Shown here in pieces: positions 8,320-17,373 of a DNA stretch of 64,000 bases. Each line of letters opens with the position of its first letter. The first letter of the stretch is position 1. A program made the translations under genes and the position numbers. The stretch comes from Helicobacter colisuis (GTDB lineage Bacteria > Campylobacterota > Campylobacteria > Campylobacterales > Helicobacteraceae), in the NCBI RefSeq assembly GCF_023646285.1, contig NZ_JAMOKX010000005.1, positions 121,201 to 185,200 of the forward strand, written 5' to 3'. The notes beneath the pieces were generated by a model. That model ran no database searches, was not told the origin of the DNA, and was given only the letters and a program-made list of their open reading frames with translations.

Positions 8320-10206
8320 TTAAAGTGTATTTTCTAAAAGCGTATTTAATCGCTTCACAAAAGCATTCACATCTTTAAGTTTTCCGCCTTCTAGTAGTTT
8401 TGCTTCTTCTAATAATAAATGTGCGATTTCTGGAATCTTTGCAGAATCGTTATTCAAAAGCAATTTAGTTAAAATCGTATGGTTTGGATTAAGCTCTAAA
8501 ATAGGTTTAGGCTCTACCATCTCTGTGCCCATACCCATTGCACCCATTTGCTTCATCATTTTCATCATTGCAGCACTTGGATCATCAGGATCAGCCACCA
8601 CACAAGAAGGTGCATCCACAAGCCTATTGCTTAAGCGCACTTCTTTAACCTCATCGCCTAGCACTTTTTTAAACTCTTCTAAAATAGTTTTATATTTTTC
8701 TTGTGTTTCTTTATCCACTTCTTGTGTGCCCAAATCTTCCAAAGCCTCTTTAGAGGTAATAGAACGCAATGGAGTCTTATCAAACTCATTTACCATTGGC
8801 ATTACAAATCCATCAATCTCTTCTGCAAAAAATAAAACTTCTATATCTTGCTTTTGATAGCTTTCTAAAAGTGGAGAATTTTTAAGCAATTCTAAATCCT
8901 CCCCTTGCAAATAATAAATCGCTTTTTGCCCCTCTTTCATTTGCTCTTTATAAGCTTTAAAGGAAATTTCTTTTCCTTCACTTTTATTTGATTGGAATCG
9001 CAAAAGTTCTAACAATTTCTCTTTATTTTCAAAATCACTATAAACACCTTCTTTTAGGCATCTTCCAAATTCTTTATAAAATTTTGCATATTTTTCCTCA
9101 TCTTTTTGGAGCGATTCAATCTCACTAATAATTTTCTTTGTTGAAGCTGATTTGATTGTAGCTAAGATTCTATTTTGTTGCAAAATCTCACGACTAACAT
9201 TCAAAGGTAAATCCTCGCTATCAATAATACCTCTAACAAAACGCAAATAAGGCGGTAAAAGCTCTTTATCATCATCTGTAATAAACACGCGTTTAACATA
9301 AAGCTTTACACCACTTTTATAATCCACGCGATAAAGGTCAAAAGGTGCTGTTTGTGGAATATAAAAAAGTGTAGTGTATTCTAAACTTCCTTCAACTTTA
9401 GTGTGAATCCAAGCCAAAGGTTCATTTGAATCATAGCTCAAGCTTTTATAAAACTCTTTATATTCTTCATCTTTAAGATCTTTTTTAGCTACTCTCCAAA
9501 GCGCTGAAGCTTTATTGATTTGATCACATTTTTCTTCTTTAATTTCTTTTTTTGAATCCCCTTCACCTTCACTTTTTGTTTCAGTGTAGTGTAAGAAAAT
9601 TGGGAATGGAATATGATCAGAATATTTTTTGATAATCTCTTCAATTCTCCAGCGACTTGTAAATTCTTTTTCATCTTCTTTTAAATAAAGTTTAATCTCA
9701 CTTCCTTGCCCTTCTTTTTCGCATTTTTCAATCTCAAATTCTCCACTTCCATCACTAATCCAAGCATAAGCTTGAGATTCTCCTGCTTTTTTAGTAGTTA
9801 CGATGATTTTACTTGCTACCATAAATGCTGCATAAAATCCAACCCCAAATTGCCCAATAAGTGCTGAATCTTTTTTCTTATCACCGCTTAATTTAGAAAG
9901 GAAATTTTTTGTCCCACTCTTTGCAATTGTCCCTAGATTCTCAATCAAATCCTGCTCATTCATACCAATCCCATTATCGCTAATAGTTAGGGTATTTTTC
10001 TCTGCATCAAAGCTAATTTCAATTTTAGGTTGAAAATCTAAAGTCTTTAATTTCTCATCCGTTAGCGTAAGATATTGAAGCTTATCAAGCGCATCAGAGG
10101 CATTGCTCACAAGCTCACGCAAAAAGATTTCTTTATTGGAATAAAGGGAATGAATCATTAAATCTAAAAGCTGATTCACTTCAGTCTGAAAGGTATGTTT
10201 TGCCAT
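8320..10206 (-). CDS. htpG: Hsp90-family chaperone HtpG
   Basis: This 628-residue ATP-dependent cytosolic chaperone has the N-terminal GHKL ATPase motifs. They are ELVSNASDALDKL near residue 26, DNGIGM near 78 and GQFGVGFYAAFM near 119. The middle domain has RGIIDSEDLPLNVSRE near 325, and the C-terminal dimerisation domain carries a short Met-rich stretch near 550. The length is normal for bacterial HtpG. It has its own extended -10 promoter and a downstream hairpin, so it is likely a single-gene unit. No HrcA CIRCE repeat is seen upstream. Confidence 0.97.
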   Translation of the reverse strand: MAKHTFQTEVNQLLDLMIHSLYSNKEIFLRELVSNASDALDKLQYLTLTDEKLKTLDFQPKIEISFDAEKNTLTISDNGIGMNEQDLIENLGTIAKSGTKNFLSKLSGDKKKDSALIGQFGVGFYAAFMVASKIIVTTKKAGESQAYAWISDGSGEFEIEKCEKEGQGSEIKLYLKEDEKEFTSRWRIEEIIKKYSDHIPFPIFLHYTETKSEGEGDSKKEIKEEKCDQINKASALWRVAKKDLKDEEYKEFYKSLSYDSNEPLAWIHTKVEGSLEYTTLFYIPQTAPFDLYRVDYKSGVKLYVKRVFITDDDKELLPPYLRFVRGIIDSEDLPLNVSREILQQNRILATIKSASTKKIISEIESLQKDEEKYAKFYKEFGRCLKEGVYSDFENKEKLLELLRFQSNKSEGKEISFKAYKEQMKEGQKAIYYLQGEDLELLKNSPLLESYQKQDIEVLFFAEEIDGFVMPMVNEFDKTPLRSITSKEALEDLGTQEVDKETQEKYKTILEEFKKVLGDEVKEVRLSNRLVDAPSCVVADPDDPSAAMMKMMKQMGAMGMGTEMVEPKPILELNPNHTILTKLLLNNDSAKIPEIAHLLLEEAKLLEGGKLKDVNAFVKRLNTLLENTL

Positions 10207-10235
10207 TTTTAATCCTTTTTTAAAAATTTAGTGGA

Positions 10236-10241
10236 ATTATA
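10236..10241 (-). promoter_or_regulatory. Extended -10 promoter of htpG
   Basis: On the minus strand TG-T-TATAAT lies 30 bases upstream of the htpG ATG. This is the TG-N-TATAAT form common in Campylobacterota, which lack a strict -35 box. The predicted transcript start is near 10229. Confidence 0.6.
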
Positions 10242-10453
10242 ACACAGAGCTTCCAAAAAATCAACAAAGTTTATATTAATGCACTAAAGTTTATTGATAC
10301 AATAAAAATAAAATAATATAGCTATTAAGTATTCAAGGATAATCTTTATTGCTTTTACTCCAAAATCACCCCTGCAAAAATTACTAAATTTCAAACCACA
10401 TTATTAGCAGTGATGATTAACTTTTACAATGTGAATTTAAAAAATGTTTTTGG

Positions 10454-10459
10454 TATAAT
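10454..10459 (+). promoter_or_regulatory. Extended -10 promoter of uvrA
   Basis: TG-G-TATAAT sits about 30 bases upstream of the uvrA TTG start. It gives a predicted leader of roughly 25 bases with the AAGGA ribosome site inside it. Confidence 0.6.
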
Positions 10460-10490
10460 ATTTGGTTATTTCATTTCATAAGGAAAAACT

Positions 10491-13316
10491 TTGAATCCAC
10501 AAAATGCATCACCACTAGATCATATCATTATTACTAATGCCAAAGAAAATAATCTCAAAAATATCCACCTTAATATCCCTAAAAATAAGCTAGTAGTGCT
10601 TACTGGACTTAGTGGAAGTGGCAAAAGCACCCTAGCCTTTGATACGCTCTATGCAGAAGGACAAAGACGCTATATTGAATCACTCTCAAGCTACGCAAGG
10701 CAATTTTTGGATAAAATTGGCAAACCTGATGTGGATAAAATAGAGGGATTAACTCCTGCCATTGCTATTGATCAAAAAACCACTAGCAAAAATCCTCGCT
10801 CCACGGTTGGAACTATTACAGAAATTTATGACTATTTGCGTTTGCTTTATGCGCGCGTTGGGATTCAACACTGCCATTTATGTGGAAAGCCTATCTCTCA
10901 AATGAGTGCTAGTGATATTATCGCTCAAGCTCTCAAAATCCCCGAAGATTCAAAAGTGCTAATCCTATCTCCACTCATTCGCGAAAAAAAGGGAACTTTT
11001 ACAGATAAACTAGAATCATTGCGACAAAAAGGCTATGTGCGAGTGCAGATTGATGGAGTTTTAGCAAGGCTAGATGAAAATATTGAACTCTCCAAAACGA
11101 AAAAACACACCATCAAAGTCGTGATTGATAGAATCACAATTAAGCCTGAAAATAAAGAAAGAATTGCTCAAAGCATTGAAAAAGCCCTTAAAGAATCTTA
11201 TGGTGAGGTAGAAATAGAGATTTTGGGAGAAAGTAAAAATCAGTTAATCCATTTTAGTGAGCACTTAGCTTGTTTTGATTGCAAAGTTTCTTTTAATCCG
11301 CTAGAACCTCTTAGTTTTTCATTTAATTCCCCCAAAGGTGCTTGTCCAAAATGCGATGGACTTGGAATCCGATATAGCATTGATGTCAAAAAAATCCTTG
11401 ATAGCTCTCTACCTTTAGAATCAGGCGGAATCAAAATCATTTATGGCTTTAATAAAAGCTATTATAATGAGCTTTTTAAAGCAATGTGTCAAGCCAATGG
11501 GATTGATTCTAAAGCTTCTTTTGAAGATTTGCAAGAACACCAAAAAAAGCTTATTTTATATGGCAATAGCCAAGATATAGAATTCACTTGGAAAAGCACT
11601 AAGCTTAAGCGACCTTGGAGTGGGATTTTAGCGATTGCTTATGATATGTTTAAAGACAATAAAGACTTAAGTGATTATATGAGCGAAAAGGTTTGTGAGG
11701 ATTGCTTAGGGCATCGGCTTCTCCCCCAAAGTCTTGCTGTCAAAGTCACTAACAAAACTATTGGAGATATTTTAGATATGCCAATTAGTGAATGCTATGG
11801 ATTCTTTGCCAATGCTCAAAACTTTGATTATTTTGATAACCAACAAGCAATGATTGCCGCACCCATTTTAAAAGAAATTTGTGAGAGACTTTATTTTCTT
11901 TATGATGTTGGGCTAGGATATCTTAGTTTGGGGCGTGACGCAAGAAGCATTAGCGGAGGAGAATCACAAAGAATCAGAATCGCAAGCCAGATTGGGAGTG
12001 GTCTAACAGGTGTTATGTATGTGCTTGATGAACCAAGTATTGGTTTGCACGAACGAGACACTTTAAAACTCATCAAAACCCTAAGAAGTTTGCAACAAAA
12101 GGGAAATTCGGTTATCGTTGTAGAACACGATAAAGAAACCATAGAACACGCCGATTTTATTGTGGATATAGGTCCAGGTGCAGGGAAATATGGCGGAGAA
12201 GTTGTCTTCAGCGGAAATCTCACGCAACTTCTCTCAGGCTCCACCCAAACTGCTCAATATCTCAATGGCACAAAGAGAATCGAATATTTTATCCGCCGCA
12301 ATCAAGAAGATTGGCTTACTATTAAAAATGTTAATATCAATAATATTCACAATCTTAATGTTGAAATGCCACTTAAAAACTTTGTTTGCATTACAGGTGT
12401 AAGTGGAAGTGGCAAAAGTTCTCTAGTGCTTCAAACTCTGCTTCCAGTTGCGCAAGAACTACTCAACAATCGCAAAAAAGTCAAAAAAGTTGATGGCGTG
12501 GAGATTATAGGCTTAGAAAAGCTTGACAAAGTCATCTACCTTGATCAAAGCCCAATTGGGCGCACACCGCGCTCAAATCCCGTAACTTATACAGGTGCAA
12601 TGGATGAGATTCGCCAAATCTTTGCACAAACCAAAGAAGCACAAATCCGCAACTATAATATTAGTCGCTTTAGCTTTAATGTCAAAGGCGGAAGATGTGA
12701 AAAGTGTCAAGGGGAAGGAGAAATTAAAATTGAAATGCACTTTTTGCCAGATATTTTAGTCAAATGCGATTCTTGTCAAGGAACGCGCTATAATACACAA
12801 ACTCTAGAAGTAGAATACAAAGGAAAAAATATTGCTCAAGTTCTAGAGATGAGTGTTGATGAGGCGTGTGAGTTTTTTGCTAAGATTCCAAAAATCTACC
12901 AAAAACTAAGGACACTTAAAGATGTCGGGTTAGGCTATATCACGCTAGGGCAAAATGCCACAACACTAAGTGGTGGGGAGGCTCAAAGAATCAAACTTGC
13001 TAAAGAGCTAAGTCGCAAAGACACCGGCAAAACACTCTATATTTTAGATGAACCAACTACAGGACTGCACTTTGCTGATGTTGATAGACTCGTGCATGTC
13101 TTGCATCACCTTACTGATTTAGGCAATAGTGTAATTGTAATTGAACATAACCTAGATATGATTAAAAATGCCGATTTTATTATTGATGTGGGACCTGAAG
13201 GAGGAAGTGGAGGAGGAAACATAGTGGATAGCGGATCTCCAGAACATATTGCTAAAAGATACAAAAAAACAGGTAGTCATACGGGAAAATTCCTAGCCAA
13301 AGAGCTTGGAATCTAA
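10491..13316 (+). CDS. uvrA: Excinuclease ABC subunit A
   Basis: This 941-residue damage-recognition ATPase of nucleotide excision repair has two ABC modules, with Walker A motifs GLSGSGKST near residue 36 and GVSGSGKSS near 637. Cys-pair zinc elements are CHLCGKP near 128, CFDC...CPKC near 261-287 and CEKC...CDSC near 741-765. Signature motifs LSISGGES-type and LSGGEAQRIKLA are also present. The start is a TTG at 10491 with AAGGA upstream; the ATG at 10504 is out of frame. A C-terminal 18-residue extension is basic. The length is standard. Confidence 0.97.
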   Translation: MNPQNASPLDHIIITNAKENNLKNIHLNIPKNKLVVLTGLSGSGKSTLAFDTLYAEGQRRYIESLSSYARQFLDKIGKPDVDKIEGLTPAIAIDQKTTSKNPRSTVGTITEIYDYLRLLYARVGIQHCHLCGKPISQMSASDIIAQALKIPEDSKVLILSPLIREKKGTFTDKLESLRQKGYVRVQIDGVLARLDENIELSKTKKHTIKVVIDRITIKPENKERIAQSIEKALKESYGEVEIEILGESKNQLIHFSEHLACFDCKVSFNPLEPLSFSFNSPKGACPKCDGLGIRYSIDVKKILDSSLPLESGGIKIIYGFNKSYYNELFKAMCQANGIDSKASFEDLQEHQKKLILYGNSQDIEFTWKSTKLKRPWSGILAIAYDMFKDNKDLSDYMSEKVCEDCLGHRLLPQSLAVKVTNKTIGDILDMPISECYGFFANAQNFDYFDNQQAMIAAPILKEICERLYFLYDVGLGYLSLGRDARSISGGESQRIRIASQIGSGLTGVMYVLDEPSIGLHERDTLKLIKTLRSLQQKGNSVIVVEHDKETIEHADFIVDIGPGAGKYGGEVVFSGNLTQLLSGSTQTAQYLNGTKRIEYFIRRNQEDWLTIKNVNINNIHNLNVEMPLKNFVCITGVSGSGKSSLVLQTLLPVAQELLNNRKKVKKVDGVEIIGLEKLDKVIYLDQSPIGRTPRSNPVTYTGAMDEIRQIFAQTKEAQIRNYNISRFSFNVKGGRCEKCQGEGEIKIEMHFLPDILVKCDSCQGTRYNTQTLEVEYKGKNIAQVLEMSVDEACEFFAKIPKIYQKLRTLKDVGLGYITLGQNATTLSGGEAQRIKLAKELSRKDTGKTLYILDEPTTGLHFADVDRLVHVLHHLTDLGNSVIVIEHNLDMIKNADFIIDVGPEGGSGGGNIVDSGSPEHIAKRYKKTGSHTGKFLAKELGI

Positions 13317-13349
13317 GCGTATTTACCAAGAAAGCTAGGGAAAGAAACC

Positions 13350-13457
13350 CTACTTCCCTCCACTGCGATGCATAGGATGCTGATAATCAGATTTATCACA
13401 ACCTGTTGCTACAAAAGCCACAAAAATAACACCAATTAAAAATAAAATTTTTTTCAT
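13350..13457 (-). CDS. Tiny lipoprotein (35 residues)
   Basis: The complete ORF starts with an ATG at 13457 preceded by TAAGGAG at good spacing, which overlaps the mutS2 stop region. The product is a short basic n-region (MKK), a hydrophobic stretch and a lipobox F-V-A-T-G-C with Cys20. A 15-residue mature tail, CDKSDYQHPMHRSGGK, follows. This is the signature of a small lipoprotein exported by Sec and acylated by Lgt. The weak hairpin TAGGG/CCCTA at 13336-13352 overlaps its stop codon and may act as a terminator. The function is unknown; entericidin-like or VirB7-like small lipoproteins are size analogues only. Confidence 0.75.
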   Translation of the reverse strand: MKKILFLIGVIFVAFVATGCDKSDYQHPMHRSGGK

Positions 13458-13466
13458 TTTAACTCC

Positions 13467-15677
13467 TTATAATTTCACAATTTTTGCACCAAATCCACCA
13501 GACTTTGGCGGTGCATCTGTAAATTCCACAACTTTTGGATGCTTTTCTAAAAAGTCTCTCACCACACTTGAAAGTCTTCCAGTGCCGATTCCATGATAGA
13601 CTAAAACCTCATCAAATCCAGCAATAAGGCTATTTGAAATAAATTCATCAAGTTTTTCTAAAGCTTCTTCTGCCCTCATTCCATGCAAATCCAAAACCAC
13701 ATTGGCATTTTTAGGGGATTGCACATTAAATTTAACTTGCGGAATCTCTGGGGGATTGCCGCTTAATTTTAACTCACCTAAAGGCACTCTAAGTTTAAAT
13801 CCATCATCAAGCTGCACCATTGCACTATCCCTTTGAATACTCACAATTGCACCCCTTGATTGGCGATATTTTACCCTATTTCCAACTTTAAAAACTTGAA
13901 TCTTTGGCTTCTCTCTTTGTTCTTCTTGTTTTTTTGCCTGTCTTAAAATCTTGTTAGCCTCGTTCATTTGGCGATGAATCTCGGCTTGATTATGCATTTT
14001 GCTTGCTTGTTTTGCAACATTAATTGCCTCTTGATAAGTCTGCTCCAAGAGTGTAAATTTTGCTTTATAAGACTGCTCTAAGGCTTCTTCTTTGGATTTT
14101 AAATGATTGATTTTTTGCTCTAATTCTTCCCTTTTAAATTCTGTTTGCTTAATCTCTTGTTGCAATTTCATTTCTAAGCGTGAAGAATTTTCAATTAATT
14201 CATTAAGTTTTTCTTTGTCCTCTCCATAAAGGATTCTCGCCTCATTCACAAGCGTCTTTGGAATCCCATAGCGCACCGCTGTTTCAAAGGCATAGCTTTT
14301 GCCAATAGTGCCATCAAGAAAGCTAAAAGTTGGCATTTGATTTTTTTCATCAAACAAAGCTGCTAAAAGTTGCACCTTAGGATTCCCTGCCATTAGCGCA
14401 GCAAGACGCTTATGGTGGGTAGTTACAATGATTTTGTTATTTTTGAGAATCAAATTTTCTAGTAGCACCTTAAACAAACTAGCTGCTTCATCACTATCTG
14501 TCCCAAGCTCAATTTCATCCACGCCAATAATTCCATCTCTTTGGTTTAAAATCTCTGAAAACTGCAACATTCTACCCCCAAAGGTAGAAATATCATTTTT
14601 ACTATTTTGTGGATCTTCTAAAATTAATTCAATAAATTTAAAAGAATCAATGCTTGATTTTGCTGCATTAATAGGGAGTGGAATCAAATATTTGGAGAGA
14701 AAAACCGCACTCATCACGGATTTCAAAAGCATTGTTTTCCCTCCAGCATTCACTCCTGTAACCATCAAAATTTGCCCATCAAAAGAGAGATTGATAGATT
14801 TTGGTTTCTTTAATGCTGGATGCTTAAACTCACTTAAAATAATCTTTCTTCCATTGGGTTTGGGTGCTAAAAACTCTAATCCTTTTGATTTTGCGAAATT
14901 TAAACGCGCTTGATAAGAATCAAAACGATCAAATTCTTTATTAATAAATTTTAAAAATGCAAGATTCTTGGTAAAAAGTGTTGAAATTTCCCTACAAATA
15001 TAAAATAATTGCTCTTCTTTTTTGTTTTGTAGCTCATTGCTTTTGCTTTTTAAATTTGCAATACTTTGAGGCAAAACATAGAAAAATCCAGCACTTGATC
15101 GATTAATAATTTGTCCAGATAGAACATGATGGAATCCCGCCTTAAGCAGCAAACATTCTTCTTCATTCACAAAATGTATTTGCCTATCTACAAGATAGGC
15201 TGCAAGTTTATTATGATTTAGGATTTGATTTAATTGTTGAGCAATCTCTCTTTTAATCCGCGCAAGACTTTCTAAAATAGAATCAAGCTCCAAATAAATC
15301 CCACTTTTTAGCTCACCATTTTCCAAAAAAGACTTGGCAACCTCCAAAATAGGCTGTGGAATAACAATCCCTTCAAACCAATTCCCTAAAATCCCCTCTA
15401 ATTTCAAACTTTTAAGGTAGTTAAAATAGCGAATTATTTTAATAAATTCAAAAATTTCATCTAGTTTTAAATAGCCAAATTTCTTTAAAAGTGCTAATTG
15501 CGTATCAAGATTCTTAACTTCTTTGGGTGGAGTAAAAATCACTTGTTCTAACGCACTAATAAAATTAAAATGAATTTTACTATCACCCTCTAAAAACAAA
15601 TCTTTGGGACGAGATAAAAAGCTCTCATAATTCTTTAAATAGTCTTCTAAATCTAGCTTTCTAACTAAATTATTCAT
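13467..15677 (-). CDS. mutS2: MutS2-family ATPase/endonuclease with Smr domain
   Basis: The 736 residues are arranged as a MutS core plus a C-terminal Smr nuclease domain. Walker A GVNAGGKTML is near residue 308, and Walker B with the following acidic motif (GIIGVDEIELGTD) is near 390. A coiled-coil, Glu/Lys-rich clamp runs about 495-600. Smr motifs VLDLHGMRAEEALEKL (about 658) and YHGIGTGRLS are present. MutS2 suppresses recombination or acts on stalled ribosomes; it is not the mismatch sensor MutS1. It overlaps the upstream small membrane gene by 4 bases, within a murC-linked operon whose order matches H. pylori as I recall it. Confidence 0.95.
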   Translation of the reverse strand: MNNLVRKLDLEDYLKNYESFLSRPKDLFLEGDSKIHFNFISALEQVIFTPPKEVKNLDTQLALLKKFGYLKLDEIFEFIKIIRYFNYLKSLKLEGILGNWFEGIVIPQPILEVAKSFLENGELKSGIYLELDSILESLARIKREIAQQLNQILNHNKLAAYLVDRQIHFVNEEECLLLKAGFHHVLSGQIINRSSAGFFYVLPQSIANLKSKSNELQNKKEEQLFYICREISTLFTKNLAFLKFINKEFDRFDSYQARLNFAKSKGLEFLAPKPNGRKIILSEFKHPALKKPKSINLSFDGQILMVTGVNAGGKTMLLKSVMSAVFLSKYLIPLPINAAKSSIDSFKFIELILEDPQNSKNDISTFGGRMLQFSEILNQRDGIIGVDEIELGTDSDEAASLFKVLLENLILKNNKIIVTTHHKRLAALMAGNPKVQLLAALFDEKNQMPTFSFLDGTIGKSYAFETAVRYGIPKTLVNEARILYGEDKEKLNELIENSSRLEMKLQQEIKQTEFKREELEQKINHLKSKEEALEQSYKAKFTLLEQTYQEAINVAKQASKMHNQAEIHRQMNEANKILRQAKKQEEQREKPKIQVFKVGNRVKYRQSRGAIVSIQRDSAMVQLDDGFKLRVPLGELKLSGNPPEIPQVKFNVQSPKNANVVLDLHGMRAEEALEKLDEFISNSLIAGFDEVLVYHGIGTGRLSSVVRDFLEKHPKVVEFTDAPPKSGGFGAKIVKL

Positions 15678-16039
15678 TTTTTAAGCTCACAAGCTTTTAG
15701 TGGAATTGTCGTTCTAAAATACCCACTTTCCTTTTTCCCCATTAAGGTTAATGTGCCACTAATAAAATTAAATGTATTGCTATCAACTTCTAAAGTCTCT
15801 GTCCCTACCACACACACCAGCTTTTTTCCTTGCAGAAATAGCTTTGCAAGTTCTGTTAGTTCTCCATTAGCCTTTTCTTGAAAAAGAGTAAAAATGCCAA
15901 TTCCAAGTGCAAAAATCAAAAGCATAGCACCCACGATAATTTTACTCTTTTTTTCAATTAGATTGTATTGTGCCAAAAGCTGAACTAGCAATGCCAAAAC
16001 AACTACAGCGGCAATAACAATGAGCCAATAATGCACCAC
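15674..16039 (-). CDS. Small two-helix membrane protein between murC and mutS2
   Basis: This 121-residue protein has two N-terminal membrane helices (about residues 4-24 and 35-52). A short soluble domain follows, likely periplasmic, rich in beta-type residues, with a lone Cys near 76 and another near 117. It overlaps murC by one base and mutS2 by 4 bases, so the three are translationally coupled. A hypothetical gene sits in the same place in H. pylori (recalled). No function can be given. Confidence 0.8.
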   Translation of the reverse strand: MVHYWLIVIAAVVVLALLVQLLAQYNLIEKKSKIIVGAMLLIFALGIGIFTLFQEKANGELTELAKLFLQGKKLVCVVGTETLEVDSNTFNFISGTLTLMGKKESGYFRTTIPLKACELKK

Positions 16040-17373
16040 TAAAAACCTCCTCGAAGCTGATAAGTCAAATCCCCAGCATTAAACCCCACTGCAATCCCAC
16101 TCTCTATCCTATCAATCTCTGCTCCATTACAATAAAGCACCAAAGAATCCCCTTCCCTTTTAACTAAATCCGCAAAAATAGGCTGATACTTAGCAAAAAG
16201 CCCATCAAAATCAATCTCTTGCTTTGATTCCCCAGCAGCATAAACTGGGAGAATAACTAGTTTATCTATTCCGCTAAAACACTCTACAAATTCCTCTAAA
16301 TTATCCAAGATGCGTGAATATTTATGGGGTTGCCAGATTCCGCAAATCTGCTGATATTGAGTTAATTCTTGATATTTTTTTAGCGACTTTAGAGTGGCTT
16401 TAATTTCTGTTGGGTGATGCGCATAATCATCGACAATTAAGCATTTGCCCTTGCTTAAAATATCAAATCTCTTTTTGATTCCACAAAAATTTTGAATATT
16501 TTGGCGGATTTGCTCCACTTCCATACATTCTAATGCTGCTAAAATTGCCAAGGCTGCATCAAGTGCGACATGTTCTCCAAGCCCATAAACTTCAAAAACT
16601 CCTAAATCTTTACCACTATTTTTTAATCTAAAACGCGTTTTTGGCTCCCCATCTTTTAAGAAATATTCAATATTTTCAATATCTTTTGAAGGATAAAGTC
16701 TCACACATTCACATTTAAGTGTTTTTAAAAACTCATCTTCAGCATTAATCACACGATATTTTGCTAATTCCAAAAAATCCCTATAGGCTTGATAAAATAC
16801 TTCTAAATTATGCCCATAAGTCTCCATATGTTCAGGTTCTGCATTAGTTACAATCGCACAATAAGGATTGCACTCCAAAAAACTTTTATCTGATTCATCA
16901 GCTTCAAACACCACCTTATTAGTCTTTAAAGCGCGCGTATTAGAGCCAAACTCCTTGCTCTCTGCCCCAATTAATGCACTGCTCTCTTGCAAAATTGCAC
17001 TCAAAATTGCTGTTGTGGTGCTTTTGCCATGCGCACCAGCGACTGCATAAACCTGCTTATCTTTTAAAATTAAATTTAAGGCTTCTTTGCGCGAAAGCAC
17101 TGCAATGCCCTTTTTTTTGGCTTCAATTACTTCAACATTATCAGACTTAATAATCGCAGAGTGAATCACCAAATCTTGGCAAGTGATTGATTCTTTGGAG
17201 TGCGGAATACTAAGAGAAATCCCCATTGTCCTTAATTCCTTTGTTACACAGCCCTCACACATATCCGATCCGCTAACCTTCACGCCTTGCGCGTGTAAGA
17301 ATTTTGCTAAAGCCGAGATTCCAATTCCACCAATTCCGATAAAATGTATAAATTTTGGAATCTCTAAAGCCAC
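16039..17373 (-). CDS. murC: UDP-N-acetylmuramate--L-alanine ligase
   Basis: This 444-residue Mur ligase adds L-Ala to UDP-MurNAc, the first peptide step of peptidoglycan synthesis in the cytoplasm. Visible motifs are the N-terminal UDP-binding GIGGIGISALAKFL near residue 13, the ATP P-loop GAHGKSTTTAI near 113 and FEADESD near 155. The C-terminal ligase motif VDDYAHHPTEIKATL is near 318. The length is close to the family norm. It overlaps the upstream aminotransferase gene by 10 bases and the downstream small membrane gene by 1. Confidence 0.97.
   Translation of the reverse strand: MALEIPKFIHFIGIGGIGISALAKFLHAQGVKVSGSDMCEGCVTKELRTMGISLSIPHSKESITCQDLVIHSAIIKSDNVEVIEAKKKGIAVLSRKEALNLILKDKQVYAVAGAHGKSTTTAILSAILQESSALIGAESKEFGSNTRALKTNKVVFEADESDKSFLECNPYCAIVTNAEPEHMETYGHNLEVFYQAYRDFLELAKYRVINAEDEFLKTLKCECVRLYPSKDIENIEYFLKDGEPKTRFRLKNSGKDLGVFEVYGLGEHVALDAALAILAALECMEVEQIRQNIQNFCGIKKRFDILSKGKCLIVDDYAHHPTEIKATLKSLKKYQELTQYQQICGIWQPHKYSRILDNLEEFVECFSGIDKLVILPVYAAGESKQEIDFDGLFAKYQPIFADLVKREGDSLVLYCNGAEIDRIESGIAVGFNAGDLTYQLRGGF

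Larger units (their letters stand above)
10207..10490. other. Divergent intergenic region between htpG and uvrA
   Basis: This 284-bp AT-rich spacer holds the divergent promoters of htpG and uvrA. I see no ORF with a plausible ribosome site, no RNA-gene fold and no heat-shock operator repeat in it. Confidence 0.5.

Noticed and set aside
11900..12244. Minus-strand ORF inside uvrA
   Set aside because: It is an antisense shadow of conserved uvrA coding sequence with no ribosome site. The same applies to the other antisense frames in mutS2, murC, ctpA, ftsH, plsX, pdxJ and hisA.
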